Notes: generated by a model not told the origin, from the sequence alone. A stretch of 7,423 bases of DNA from Candidatus Brocadiia bacterium (GCA_020062035.1 JAGUXD010000193.1:1-7423), one strand, 5' to 3'. Shown: positions 1 to 6,327, counted from the first letter of the stretch. Numbers and translations: made by a program.

Positions 1-1619
1 AGGGTGCTGGTGAACCAGTAGAGTGTCAGTCCTGATGGGACATTGTAAAATAGGATACCGAAAACAACCGGCATAAAGATAAAGAGTTTCTGTTGTTGTC
101 TGGCCTGCGGGTCAGGCGATTTGGGCTGTGTGAGCGATTGTATTAGCCAGGAGAGCGTCATCACAAGCGGTAATATGTGCAGATATTTCGCGCCTAAGAC
201 CGGAAACGGCAGTTTACATAACTGGTCCGGCTGTGATAGGTCTGTAATCCATAAGATAAAAGGTGACTGTCTTAATTCAATTGCTAAAGATAATCCCCAG
301 TATAACCCGATAAAAACAGGAAACTGTAAGAAAAGAGGCAAGCACCCACTCAACGGGTTGACGCCGTATTCTTTCCAGAGTTTTAACTGGGCTTCAGCAA
401 ACTTTCGTTTATCATTCTTATATTGCTCCTGTAATGCCTTGAGTCGTGGCTGGAGTTTCTGTAATTGATATATAGAGACCTGACCCTTTTTGGTCAGCGG
501 AAAAAGGATTAGTTTGATGATAATAGTAAGCATAATAATCGCAATGCCGTAATTATGGAATAAAGCAAAAAGCCCCTGCAGAATCCAGATGAGGATCTTA
601 CTGATAAAACCGAACCAGCCGTATGATAATAGTTTATCAAAGCCAAAATGAGAAAGGGGCAATAATTCAGATGCCTTTTTGGGCCCTGCATAAAATAGAA
701 AGTCCATTTGTTTGGTCCCACCGGGTTTAATAGATAGTTCTTTAGTCTGGATATAGAATTTAAGATTTAGCGGTTTGATTGTGGACTCCGAGAGTAAAGA
801 CTCTATCAGGTCAAAACCGTATTTATCCAACTCCTGGTTGGACGAGGGAACAAGAACTGTGGCAAAATATTTGTTAGCAATTCCTGTCCAGGCAACATTA
901 TCCTTACCAGACACTAAAATATATGTGTTAGTATTTTTCTTCAGTTTGAGAGGGGATGGCTCTTGTTTAACATACCAATTATTCTCTTTGTCAGTATACG
1001 AATGCAATCCGACAATATCAGAGTAATCGTATGTCTCATAAGGAATATTCTCAGCTCCCAGAATCGTAAAGGTTGAACTGATTGGTTGAGGTGAGATATT
1101 TTCTACTTTGAGAGAAAAATCCAGACCATAATTATACTTGTTTAACGCAAAGGTTTTATAAAGAGATAAGCCATCAGGAGTGGTATAGCGATATTTTACA
1201 AAGATCTCATTCTCCTCTACTACTTCCCAGTTCCAATAACCTGTATCGGCTACAGAAAGAGTATTCGGGCTGTTAATCAGTCTCAAATCAGTTGTTGATT
1301 CCAGGGCTTTATAATGCTTCAGGGAAATGGTCTCTATAACCGCGCCCCTATTAGTAAGTTTTACATTGAAATGGTTATTTTCTAATATTTTCTGCTTGAG
1401 AGGAATATCAGACGGATGCTGGAATTGTTTAATCGTTTCTTCTTGTTGTGGTATTTCAGAAGGCGCAGAGACATCTTTATCTGTAATCGGTTCTGGCTTT
1501 GTTTCTTTAGTGATTACAGGCGGTTGTTGTTGGGGTATAAACCTCGGCGCTATAAAATGGAAATATAAAAACCAGATGAGAATAGATAATAAAATAAATA
1601 ATAGGGTTTTGTGTTGCAT
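1..1619 (-). CDS. yidC: Membrane protein insertase YidC (3' end cut by window edge)
   Basis: YidC inserts and folds inner-membrane proteins, alone or with SecYEG. I translated the minus strand from the ATG at 1619-1617 and found 539 codons without a stop to the window edge. The N-terminal membrane anchor spans about residues 5-22. A long beta-rich region, about residues 50-330, matches the periplasmic domain of Gram-negative YidC. The conserved core follows: the TM2 stretch ending IIIKLILFPLTKKGQ, where K369 sits at the hydrophilic-groove position held by Arg366 in E. coli; a cytoplasmic helical hairpin; then NPLSGCLPLFLQFPVF (from 421), ELRQSPFILWITDLS, and PSGLTLYWFTST at the edge. E. coli YidC has 548 residues, so only a short basic tail should be missing. 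No clear Shine-Dalgarno lies upstream of the ATG. It is last of the four leftward genes, 71 nt after ogt. The family call is sure. Confidence 0.96.
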   Translation of the reverse strand, partial: MQHKTLLFILLSILIWFLYFHFIAPRFIPQQQPPVITKETKPEPITDKDVSAPSEIPQQEETIKQFQHPSDIPLKQKILENNHFNVKLTNRGAVIETISLKHYKALESTTDLRLINSPNTLSVADTGYWNWEVVEENEIFVKYRYTTPDGLSLYKTFALNKYNYGLDFSLKVENISPQPISSTFTILGAENIPYETYDYSDIVGLHSYTDKENNWYVKQEPSPLKLKKNTNTYILVSGKDNVAWTGIANKYFATVLVPSSNQELDKYGFDLIESLLSESTIKPLNLKFYIQTKELSIKPGGTKQMDFLFYAGPKKASELLPLSHFGFDKLLSYGWFGFISKILIWILQGLFALFHNYGIAIIMLTIIIKLILFPLTKKGQVSIYQLQKLQPRLKALQEQYKNDKRKFAEAQLKLWKEYGVNPLSGCLPLFLQFPVFIGLYWGLSLAIELRQSPFILWITDLSQPDQLCKLPFPVLGAKYLHILPLVMTLSWLIQSLTQPKSPDPQARQQQKLFIFMPVVFGILFYNVPSGLTLYWFTST

Positions 1620-1631
1620 AATAATGAACCA

Positions 1632-1697
1632 CAGATACACATTCACCCGTAGGGCAGGAATAAACATAGATATATTTTTATTGTCTGTGTCTATCTG
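1632..1697. repeat. Imperfect nested inverted repeat between ogt and yidC
   Basis: The outer arms are CAGATACACA (1632-1641) and TGTGTCTATCTG (1686-1697), which pair except for a two-base bulge (1690-1691). The inner arms are AATAAACATA (1659-1668) and TATTTTTATT (1673-1682), 9 of 10 paired around a GATA loop. The left side carries an extra unpaired stretch with CACCCGTAGGGC. The element fills most of the short gap and runs into the last codons of ogt. It resembles a decayed small palindromic or MITE-like repeat. It could instead act as a weak 3' hairpin of the ogt mRNA, although the stem is too AT-rich for a classical terminator. Copy number cannot be judged from this window. Confidence 0.4.
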
Positions 1698-2317
1698 CCC
1701 CGATGAAATCGGGGTCGGGGGTCTGATGTTTGAATTTCTAATTTCAAGAGTTTCTCTTTTAACCTCACACCGCCGCTCGCCGAGAATTTTCCCAGAGAAC
1801 CGTCAGACCTGATTACTCTATGGCAGGGAATAATAATAGGCAAAGGATTTCTAGCAAGGGCATTACCTACAGCACGACTTGCTCTGGGAGAACCAACTCT
1901 TCTGGCGACCCATTGATAAGTTCGTATCTGCCCATACGGAATCTTACGAAGAATCTGATAAACCTTTCTCTCAAAGTTAGACCTGTCTCTTAAATCAATT
2001 TTATATGGGTAAGGAGTTAATATCTTGGTATTCCAGAAGTCAACCTTTTTCCCATTAAAATACTTCTTCAGGTCTCTGACAAATCGCCCACAGTCCCGCC
2101 GGGGTGGGACAGTGGGTCGCACTAATGCCTTATTTTGCGGGGATACCCTTGTTTTCGGTGTTTTCAGTATCAGCGATTTATCAGGCGAAGGTAAAATCAG
2201 TGTTTTAATAATATCATTATCGCTAATAAGCCCGCACCAGCCTAAGGAAGTTTTAATGAGATAATAGTTCATATCAAAACCCGCACTGCCCAGCACATAA
2301 TTTATGTGCCGGGTCAT
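1691..2317 (-). CDS. ogt: Methylated-DNA-[protein]-cysteine S-methyltransferase, Ogt type
   Basis: This suicide repair protein moves alkyl groups from O6-alkylguanine or O4-alkylthymine in DNA to its own cysteine. The product has 208 residues. An N-terminal alpha/beta domain begins MNYYLIKTSLGWCGLIS (residue 16 on). The C-terminal DNA-binding domain holds RKIPYGQIRTYQWVARRVGS, RAVGNALARNP and the active-site motif IIIPCHRVIRSDG with nucleophile C165. The start at 2317 overlaps the ruvX stop as ATGA, suggesting translational coupling. M16 (ATG 2272-2270) is an alternative start that fits the usual family N-terminus; neither has a good Shine-Dalgarno. Two parts look foreign. Residues 68-77 (PTVPPRRDCG) are exactly the 30-bp palindrome, placed in the interdomain linker. 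The tail after residue 194 (ending DPRPRFHRGR) runs through a second hairpin repeat. Both lie outside the catalytic core, so activity is probably kept. Confidence 0.92.
   Translation of the reverse strand: MTRHINYVLGSAGFDMNYYLIKTSLGWCGLISDNDIIKTLILPSPDKSLILKTPKTRVSPQNKALVRPTVPPRRDCGRFVRDLKKYFNGKKVDFWNTKILTPYPYKIDLRDRSNFERKVYQILRKIPYGQIRTYQWVARRVGSPRASRAVGNALARNPLPIIIPCHRVIRSDGSLGKFSASGGVRLKEKLLKLEIQTSDPRPRFHRGR
1698..1714. repeat. Short GC hairpin repeat, CCCCGAT-GAA-ATCGGGG
   Basis: A perfect 7-bp inverted repeat (1698-1704 and 1708-1714) with a 3-base loop, followed by a further G-rich run (TCGGGGG). On the minus strand it encodes the last residues of Ogt, P202 to G207, just before the TAG at 1693-1691. 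The arms contrast with the AT-rich surroundings, and the encoded tail lies beyond the usual family end near LLKLE. I read it as a small palindromic repeat inserted over the 3' end of ogt. It could also act as a hairpin in the mRNA, but no T-run follows it directly in the sense direction. Confidence 0.5.
2087..2116. repeat. 30-bp GC-rich palindrome, copy 1 (inside ogt)
   Basis: The left arm CCCACAGTCCCGCC (2087-2100) and right arm GGTGGGACAGTGGG (2103-2116) flank a GG centre and pair at 12 of 14 positions. The left arm is identical, base for base, to that of copy 2 at 2939-2952, and the two 30-mers match at 26 of 30 positions. It covers exactly codons 68-77 of ogt in phase 0, read on the minus strand as PTVPPRRDCG. 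It lies in the linker between the two Ogt domains, where extra residues should be tolerated. The right arm has diverged from perfect symmetry, so this copy may be the older one. Confidence 0.85.
2293..2309. repeat. 8-bp inverted repeat at the ogt 5' end
   Basis: GCACATAA (2293-2300) and TTATGTGC (2302-2309) form a perfect 8-bp stem with a single-base centre, so a real hairpin would open to about 6-7 bp. It lies between the coupled ATG at 2317 and the alternative ATG at 2272. It could be a short mRNA hairpin affecting which start is used, or chance within coding sequence. Confidence 0.3.
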
Positions 2318-2727
2318 AGTGCTTTTTGTTTCGCATCTAAATAACTCTGAAGGATTAGTTGTGCAGAGGTTATATCGGTCTGTGAGCGTCTCTTTTTACG
2401 AGATAGATTTACATCCCTTAATAATACCTCTGCCTGTTTGGAAGATAATCTTTCATCCCATAAGACCACTGGGATATTGAGATTCTTCTTTAATTTCTCA
2501 GAAAACTGGACGACCTCCTGGGCAATCTGACCAATCTCATTATCCATTCGCTTCGGTAATCCAATTACAATTGATTCAATCTTTTCTTTAATAATAATTT
2601 CCTTAATGTTATCTAATATTGTCTCATTCATCTCAATAATCTTATAACCAACTGCAATAGTAGTAAAAGGCACGCTCAGGGCTAACCCAACTCGTTTCCT
2701 GCCATAATCAATTCCCAGTATTTTCAT
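2314..2727 (-). CDS. ruvX: RuvX/YqgF family RNase H-like nuclease
   Basis: A 137-residue cytoplasmic protein of the YqgF family (RNase H fold), linked to 5' maturation of pre-16S rRNA and described in some species as a Holliday-junction resolvase-like nuclease. The family motifs are all in place: KILGIDYGRKRVGLAL at the N-terminus with acidic D7, IVIGLPKRMD (53-62), VVLWDERLSS (87-96) with D91/E92, and RKKRRSQTDITSAQLILQSYLD near the C-terminus with D118. Length is normal for the family. The ATG at 2727-2725 gives the standard N-terminus, although the bases before it (CAACTAAACTATT) hold no Shine-Dalgarno. An AT-rich 66-nt spacer separates it from rlmN, and its stop overlaps the ogt start by four bases. 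It was very likely co-transcribed with rlmN and ogt. Confidence 0.95.
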   Translation of the reverse strand: MKILGIDYGRKRVGLALSVPFTTIAVGYKIIEMNETILDNIKEIIIKEKIESIVIGLPKRMDNEIGQIAQEVVQFSEKLKKNLNIPVVLWDERLSSKQAEVLLRDVNLSRKKRRSQTDITSAQLILQSYLDAKQKAL

Positions 2728-2793
2728 AATAGTTTAGTTGATATGTTGATAAGAAATGACCTAAATTCCCTATTAACTTATCTACTTATAAAC

Positions 2794-3858
2794 TTATTTA
2801 CTACCCTCCATAGTCAATTGTCCGCAAGCGGCTTGAATATCCGCTCCACGAGAATGTCTTATTGTTGTCTTTACTCCCGATGCCTTGAGTTTATCCTGAA
2901 ATCTCTTCGCCTGAATAAAAGATACCGGCTGATATTGACCCACAGTCCCGCCCAGGCGGGACTGTGGGTGACGCGAAACCACATTACTCACATTAAAAGG
3001 GATTAGATTAACCTTGCAATTCACTCCTTGCAATAATTTTGCCAATAATAATGCATCTTGAGCAGAAGAATTTACACCATCTATCAAGACATACTCAAAT
3101 GTTATCTGACGATTAGTTTTCTGGATATACTCTTTTAAGGTCTGCATAAGAACCGATAAAGGATACTTTTTATTAATCGGCATCAGACGACAGCGAACTT
3201 CATCTATTGCAGAATGCAGAGAAACGGATAATTCTATCTGTAGATTCAAGGATATGAGTTTATCAATACCTTCTGGTATTCCAGAGGTGGAAATAGTAAT
3301 CCGTCTCGCCCCGATACAAAAGGCATCAGGATGATTAAATATCTTAATTGCCCTGATAACATTATCAAAGTTATCCAGTGGTTCGCCCATTCCCATAAAA
3401 ACTATATGAGTAACATTGTGACCTTCTCTTTTGGCTATGACAACCTGCTCCAGAATTTCACCGGCTGAAAGATTTCGCATTAACCCCCTTTTGCCGCTGG
3501 CACAAAACACGCAATGAAACCTGCAACCTACCTGAGAAGAGAGACATATTGTGCATCGCCGTTGATATGGCATTACCACGGTTTCTATACTATAACCATC
3601 TTTTAATCTCAGGAGATATTTTTCGGTTTTATCAATATCAGAAACCAATCTTTTATCCCGGTGGGACAGACAGTCCAACTCAAAATTATCCTTTAATTGT
3701 TTCCTTAACTTAATACTTAAATCTGTCATCTCGTCAAAATCAGATATTGCTTCTTGATACAGCCACGAAAAGACCTGTTGGGTTCGGTAGGGCTTCTCTT
3801 GATATTCTATAAACCAATTTCCCAATTCCTCAAAGGACAAATCCTTGATATTACGCAT
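2794..3858 (-). CDS. rlmN: Dual-specificity RNA methyltransferase RlmN (radical SAM)
   Basis: RlmN uses a [4Fe-4S] cluster and two S-adenosylmethionines to methylate C2 of A2503 in 23S rRNA and A37 in some tRNAs. The 354 residues hold the N-terminal helical domain (EKPYRTQQVFSWLY, then DFDEMTDLS), the radical-SAM cluster C112-x3-C116-x2-C119, GMGEPLDNFDNV (156-167), ITISTSGI, ELSVSLHS and MPINKKYPL. C345 in the AACGQL motif corresponds to the methyl-carrying Cys355 of E. coli, and C105 (TICLSSQVGC) to Cys118. About 12 residues from H297 to Q308 are extra to the family between NLIPFNVSNVVSR and YQPVSFIQAKRF. They come from a 30-bp palindrome, and without them the spacing to the next helix is normal. 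The ATG at 3858 is the first usable start because an in-frame TAA lies two codons upstream. Confidence 0.96.
   Translation of the reverse strand: MRNIKDLSFEELGNWFIEYQEKPYRTQQVFSWLYQEAISDFDEMTDLSIKLRKQLKDNFELDCLSHRDKRLVSDIDKTEKYLLRLKDGYSIETVVMPYQRRCTICLSSQVGCRFHCVFCASGKRGLMRNLSAGEILEQVVIAKREGHNVTHIVFMGMGEPLDNFDNVIRAIKIFNHPDAFCIGARRITISTSGIPEGIDKLISLNLQIELSVSLHSAIDEVRCRLMPINKKYPLSVLMQTLKEYIQKTNRQITFEYVLIDGVNSSAQDALLLAKLLQGVNCKVNLIPFNVSNVVSRHPQSRLGGTVGQYQPVSFIQAKRFQDKLKASGVKTTIRHSRGADIQAACGQLTMEGSK
2939..2968. repeat. 30-bp GC-rich palindrome, copy 2 (inside rlmN)
   Basis: A perfect palindrome: CCCACAGTCCCGCC (2939-2952), centre CA, GGCGGGACTGTGGG (2955-2968), 14 of 14 pairs. It begins at the third base of rlmN codon 297, so it is read in a different phase from copy 1, giving roughly HPQSRLGGTVGQ. 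It is about 820 bp from copy 1. Its GC content stands out sharply against the AT-rich gene. In the RlmN fold it falls in a variable connection after the NLIPFN strand. Perfect symmetry suggests recent arrival or selection on the hairpin. The principle recalls the Rickettsia palindromic elements, which also insert in frame inside genes, but the sequence and size differ. Confidence 0.9.
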
Positions 3859-3861
3859 AGT

Positions 3862-3878
3862 TTACATTCTAAACTCCT
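3862..3878 (-). promoter_or_regulatory. Shine-Dalgarno plus ATG-TAA start-stop ahead of rlmN
   Basis: Read on the minus strand: AGGAG (3878-3874), six bases, ATG (3867-3865), TAA (3864-3862), ACT, then the rlmN ATG (3858-3856). The spacing from AGGAG is ideal for the ATG that is stopped at once, and long (15 bases) for the ATG that opens the gene. All three codons before the rlmN ATG are in its frame. Either ribosomes start, stop and re-initiate nine bases later, which would lower RlmN output, or one base change made the original second codon into TAA and the downstream ATG now serves. Confidence 0.5.
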
Positions 3879-3900
3879 ATAACAAAAATATCAACATTTA

Positions 3901-3929
3901 TTGACATCAGTGCGATTATTTAGTAGTTT
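3901..3929 (+). promoter_or_regulatory. Weak candidate promoter for the thiolase-fold operon
   Basis: The 116-bp divergent gap between rlmN and the rightward operon is AT-rich. It holds a consensus -35 hexamer TTGACA (3901-3906) and, 17 bases on, TAGTTT (3924-3929), a poor -10 with three of six consensus bases. Transcription would begin about 40 bases before the Shine-Dalgarno AAAGGA (3961-3966) of the first gene. I found no convincing operator palindrome in the gap and no good opposing promoter for rlmN. The -35 match could be chance. Confidence 0.3.
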
Positions 3930-3974
3930 TTACAAATATTTTTTATTATCAATTTAATAGAAAGGAATAGACCG

Positions 3975-5126
3975 ATGGTGAAACGAGTTGCGATTGTTGG
4001 TGTCGGAACAACCGGGTTCAGGGCAACCACTCCTGATGTCTCGTACCGCGAATTAACCTACGAAGCCGCGACCAAGGCATATCTAAATGCCGGCATTGAG
4101 CCAAAAGATGTTGGCGCTTTTGTGTCCACTGCCGAAGATTTTACCGAGGGCTACAGCATCGCGGACGAATATTCGCCTGACCAATTAGGTGCAGTACTGA
4201 AACCTATTCACACTGTTCCGGGTGATTTCATCCAATCATTAGCCAATGCTTATATGATTATTCAGTCCGGCTTTTGTGATATTGCGGTCGTGCAAGGTTT
4301 AAGCAAGGCATCAAATATGCTCACCAAAAGCGATATGATAACCTTTGCAACCTGCCCTTTCACATGGCGACCATTAAAAGAGAGCCATCACGCTATTGCA
4401 GCAATGGAAATGAATCGTTTCCTGCAATCCAGTGGAAATACCCGTGAACAATGTGCTAAGGTAGTGGTGAAAAACAGACGCAATGCCTTGAATAATCCCA
4501 GAGCCGTACACGGGACAAATCTCTCGCTTGACGATGTTCTTCATTCCGAGATAGTTTCTCATCCACTTGGTCGGCTTGATATTGCTCAGTATGCCGATGG
4601 CGCGGTGGTCTGTGTGCTTGCATCAGAAGAAAAGGTTCAATCATTAAAAGGTGAGCCAATCTGGATTAAAGGTATCGGCTGGGCAACCGAGACATCTGCT
4701 CTTGAAAGCCGCACCTGGGATGAGGCGGTTTATCTCAAGGTCGCCTCTCAAATGGCTTACAAAATGGCTGGTATCCGCTCTCCTCGCAAAGAAATAGACT
4801 TTGCAGAAATCAACGACGAGTATTCATATAAAGAACTCCAGCATTTAGAGGCACTCGGTATTTTTGCCAAAGGCGAATCAGGTAAGTCAGTAGAAGCGGG
4901 ACTCACCGAAATCACTGGCGAATTCCCGGTAAATGCCTCAGGCGGTAATCTTGGTTGCGGTGCTACATTAGAATTAGATGGCGGTCATAAGGTCATTGAA
5001 ATAGTTCTACAACTTCGTGGTCAGGCAGGTACAAACCAGTTGAAGAATGCTCGCACCGGACTGGCTGCCTCATGGAGAGGCGTTCCTACTACAACCGGTG
5101 CGGTCGCTATTTTAGCAAAAGAATAA
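3975..5126 (+). CDS. SCP-x-like thiolase-fold protein 1, catalytic residues lost
   Basis: A 383-residue thiolase-superfamily protein, close to SCP-x/lipid-transfer thiolases. Family marks are the N-terminal RVAIVGVGTTGF, SYRELTYEAATKAYLNAGI, the conserved MEMNRFLQSSG, VVVKNRRNALNNP, the domain-swap region LGRLDIAQYADGA, and near the end VNASGGNLG followed by VLQLRGQAG, which is colinear with SCP-x. The catalytic positions differ: the nucleophile Cys position falls around P82 in HTVPGDF, the HDCF motif reads N280-D-E-Y283, and the GHP-loop His is A330. The CxG cysteine is also absent. Ordinary thiolysis or Claisen condensation is therefore unlikely. It is first in a four-gene operon, started by AAAGGA eight bases before the ATG. 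I infer a CoA-thioester-binding subunit that pairs with its paralogue downstream. Exact substrate unknown. Confidence 0.85.
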   Translation: MVKRVAIVGVGTTGFRATTPDVSYRELTYEAATKAYLNAGIEPKDVGAFVSTAEDFTEGYSIADEYSPDQLGAVLKPIHTVPGDFIQSLANAYMIIQSGFCDIAVVQGLSKASNMLTKSDMITFATCPFTWRPLKESHHAIAAMEMNRFLQSSGNTREQCAKVVVKNRRNALNNPRAVHGTNLSLDDVLHSEIVSHPLGRLDIAQYADGAVVCVLASEEKVQSLKGEPIWIKGIGWATETSALESRTWDEAVYLKVASQMAYKMAGIRSPRKEIDFAEINDEYSYKELQHLEALGIFAKGESGKSVEAGLTEITGEFPVNASGGNLGCGATLELDGGHKVIEIVLQLRGQAGTNQLKNARTGLAASWRGVPTTTGAVAILAKE

Positions 5127-5137
5127 TCTGATATTTT

Positions 5138-5144
5138 AAGGAGG
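5138..5144 (+). promoter_or_regulatory. Strong Shine-Dalgarno for thiolase-fold gene 2
   Basis: AAGGAGG, a near-full anti-SD match, ends five bases before the ATG at 5150. It fixes the start only 23 bases after the previous stop. The operon's later genes also have good sites: GAAGGAG at 6315-6321 and AGGAGA at 6875-6880. The leftward housekeeping genes mostly lack one. Confidence 0.8.
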
Positions 5145-5149
5145 TAAGA

Positions 5150-6313
5150 ATGTCACATAGAAGAGTTGCAGTGGTCGGAGCCGGAATGACCAAGTTCGTT
5201 CGTTTTGCCAAAGAGACACCAGGCGAATTAGCGTATCAGGCAGGTAAAATGGCGCTTGAGTCCTGCGAGATGGATATATCCCAGATAGATTCCGTTTCTA
5301 TCGGTTCCGCTCCTGACGCCTTTGACGGCTTTCATATGAAAGGCGAGATGCTGGCAGAACCAAGCGGAGGCTGGCGCAAACCAGTGATGCGTAATTATGT
5401 CGGCGGTGGAACTGGTGTAATGAGTATCATTCACGGTTGGCAACATGTCGCTTCAGGTTTATTTGATACCTGTCTGGTTGTTTGTGAAGAAAAGATGTCC
5501 AGTGCCTTCCCGCATCCAGCCGGTGCGTTCTTGACTATTTTTGACCATACCACTGAACAACCCATAAAACCGACGCTCCTCTGGATTTTCGCTATAGAGA
5601 TGAACCGTTTTATGCACGTTCACGGCTATAAGAAGGAAGAAATCGCTCTGGTCGCCGTGAAGAACAAAAAGAATGCCCTTGACCATCCGGCGGCTCAATT
5701 AGGCGCGGAAATCACGGTTAAGGATGTGCTTAATTCCGAGATAATGGCATGGCCTGTGAATCGGCTTGATGTCAGTCCTACCAGTGACGGTGCTGTGGCG
5801 ATTGTCCTTGCGGCTGAACACATTGCCCGCCGCGTTACGGAAAAACCGGTCTGGGTTGACGGCGTGGGCTGGACCCTTGATTCTGCTTACTGGTGCACCA
5901 GAGACCTGTATTACCCTGATTATGTAGAGGTTGCGGCACGAAAGGCATATGAAATGGCTGGTATCAAAGAGCCATCAAAAGAGATACACATTGCCGAGCC
6001 ATATGACCCATTTACTTATAAAGAACTTCATCATCTGGAAGGTTTGATGCTCTGCCCCAGAGGCGGGTCAGTCAAGATGTTACTTGACGGTGTTACACAA
6101 CGAAATGGTAACCTGCCGGTTTGCCCGTCAGGCGGACTGCTTGGTGTTGGCAATCCGATTTCCGCCGCAGGTCTGATGAAAGTTGCTGAAATATTCTGGC
6201 AACTCAGGGGCGAAGCCGGAAAGAGACAGGTGCCGGGTAATCCTAAATGCGGCGTGGCTCAGGCATGGGGCGACCTGATGCAGGTCGGAACCGTTGTAGT
6301 AATGAGAAATTAA
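5150..6313 (+). CDS. SCP-x-like thiolase-fold protein 2, catalytic residues lost
   Basis: A 387-residue paralogue of the preceding gene, with matching blocks RVAVVGAGMTKF, GELAYQAGKMALES, IEMNRFMHVHGY, VKNKKNALDHPAA, VNRLDVSPTSDGA, YKELHHLEGL and IFWQLRGEAGKRQVPG. The last block is almost the SCP-x thiolase sequence, so the fold is secure. The active site is not kept. The CSTG nucleophile motif reads G86-GTG (Cys to Gly), HDCF reads Y285-D-P-F288, and the GHPLGATG loop reads G334-N-P-ISAAG (His to Asn). No CxG cysteine is present near the end (QAWGDLMQVG). A Tyr at the HDCF His position is of interest because the thiolase-fold aldolase Ltp2 is known to have replaced the thiolase Cys chemistry with other residues. 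Most likely it forms a heterodimer with protein 1 and docks the two DUF35 proteins encoded next. Reaction unknown. Confidence 0.87.
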   Translation: MSHRRVAVVGAGMTKFVRFAKETPGELAYQAGKMALESCEMDISQIDSVSIGSAPDAFDGFHMKGEMLAEPSGGWRKPVMRNYVGGGTGVMSIIHGWQHVASGLFDTCLVVCEEKMSSAFPHPAGAFLTIFDHTTEQPIKPTLLWIFAIEMNRFMHVHGYKKEEIALVAVKNKKNALDHPAAQLGAEITVKDVLNSEIMAWPVNRLDVSPTSDGAVAIVLAAEHIARRVTEKPVWVDGVGWTLDSAYWCTRDLYYPDYVEVAARKAYEMAGIKEPSKEIHIAEPYDPFTYKELHHLEGLMLCPRGGSVKMLLDGVTQRNGNLPVCPSGGLLGVGNPISAAGLMKVAEIFWQLRGEAGKRQVPGNPKCGVAQAWGDLMQVGTVVVMRN

Positions 6314-6314
6314 C

Positions 6315-6321
6315 GAAGGAG
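6315..6321 (+). promoter_or_regulatory. Shine-Dalgarno deciding the start of Zn-ribbon/OB gene 1
   Basis: GAAGGAG lies six bases before the ATG at 6328. The same frame is open back to an ATG at 6247 inside the previous gene, but that 27-codon extension is basic, unlike the family, and has no ribosome binding site. The ATG at 6328 is therefore the start. Confidence 0.8.
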
Positions 6322-6327
6322 AATAAT

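Noticed and set aside
1327..1812. Open frame of 161 codons on the plus strand over the yidC 5' end and ogt 3' end
   Set aside because: It is antisense to the clearly recognisable yidC and ogt genes, has no family resemblance, and crosses two repeats.
2728..2793. AT-rich spacer between rlmN and ruvX with repeated ATAAG-like words
   Set aside because: The words are short, irregular and expected in AT-rich sequence. I see no promoter, terminator or hairpin that stands out.
3657..3676. Possible third partial copy of the GC palindrome in rlmN (GGTGGGACAG, a 10-base match to copy 1)
   Set aside because: Only ten bases match, there is no opposite arm, and the encoded residues (around DCLSHRDKRL) show no extra length against the family. 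Probably chance.
4374..4659. Minus-strand open frames inside thiolase-fold gene 1
   Set aside because: They are antisense to a strongly supported gene, with no recognisable motif and no ribosome binding site.
6247..6327. Upstream ATG that would lengthen Zn-ribbon/OB protein 1 by 27 residues
   Set aside because: It overlaps the end of the preceding gene, has no ribosome binding site, and encodes a basic stretch not found in the family. The ATG at 6328 has GAAGGAG at six bases.
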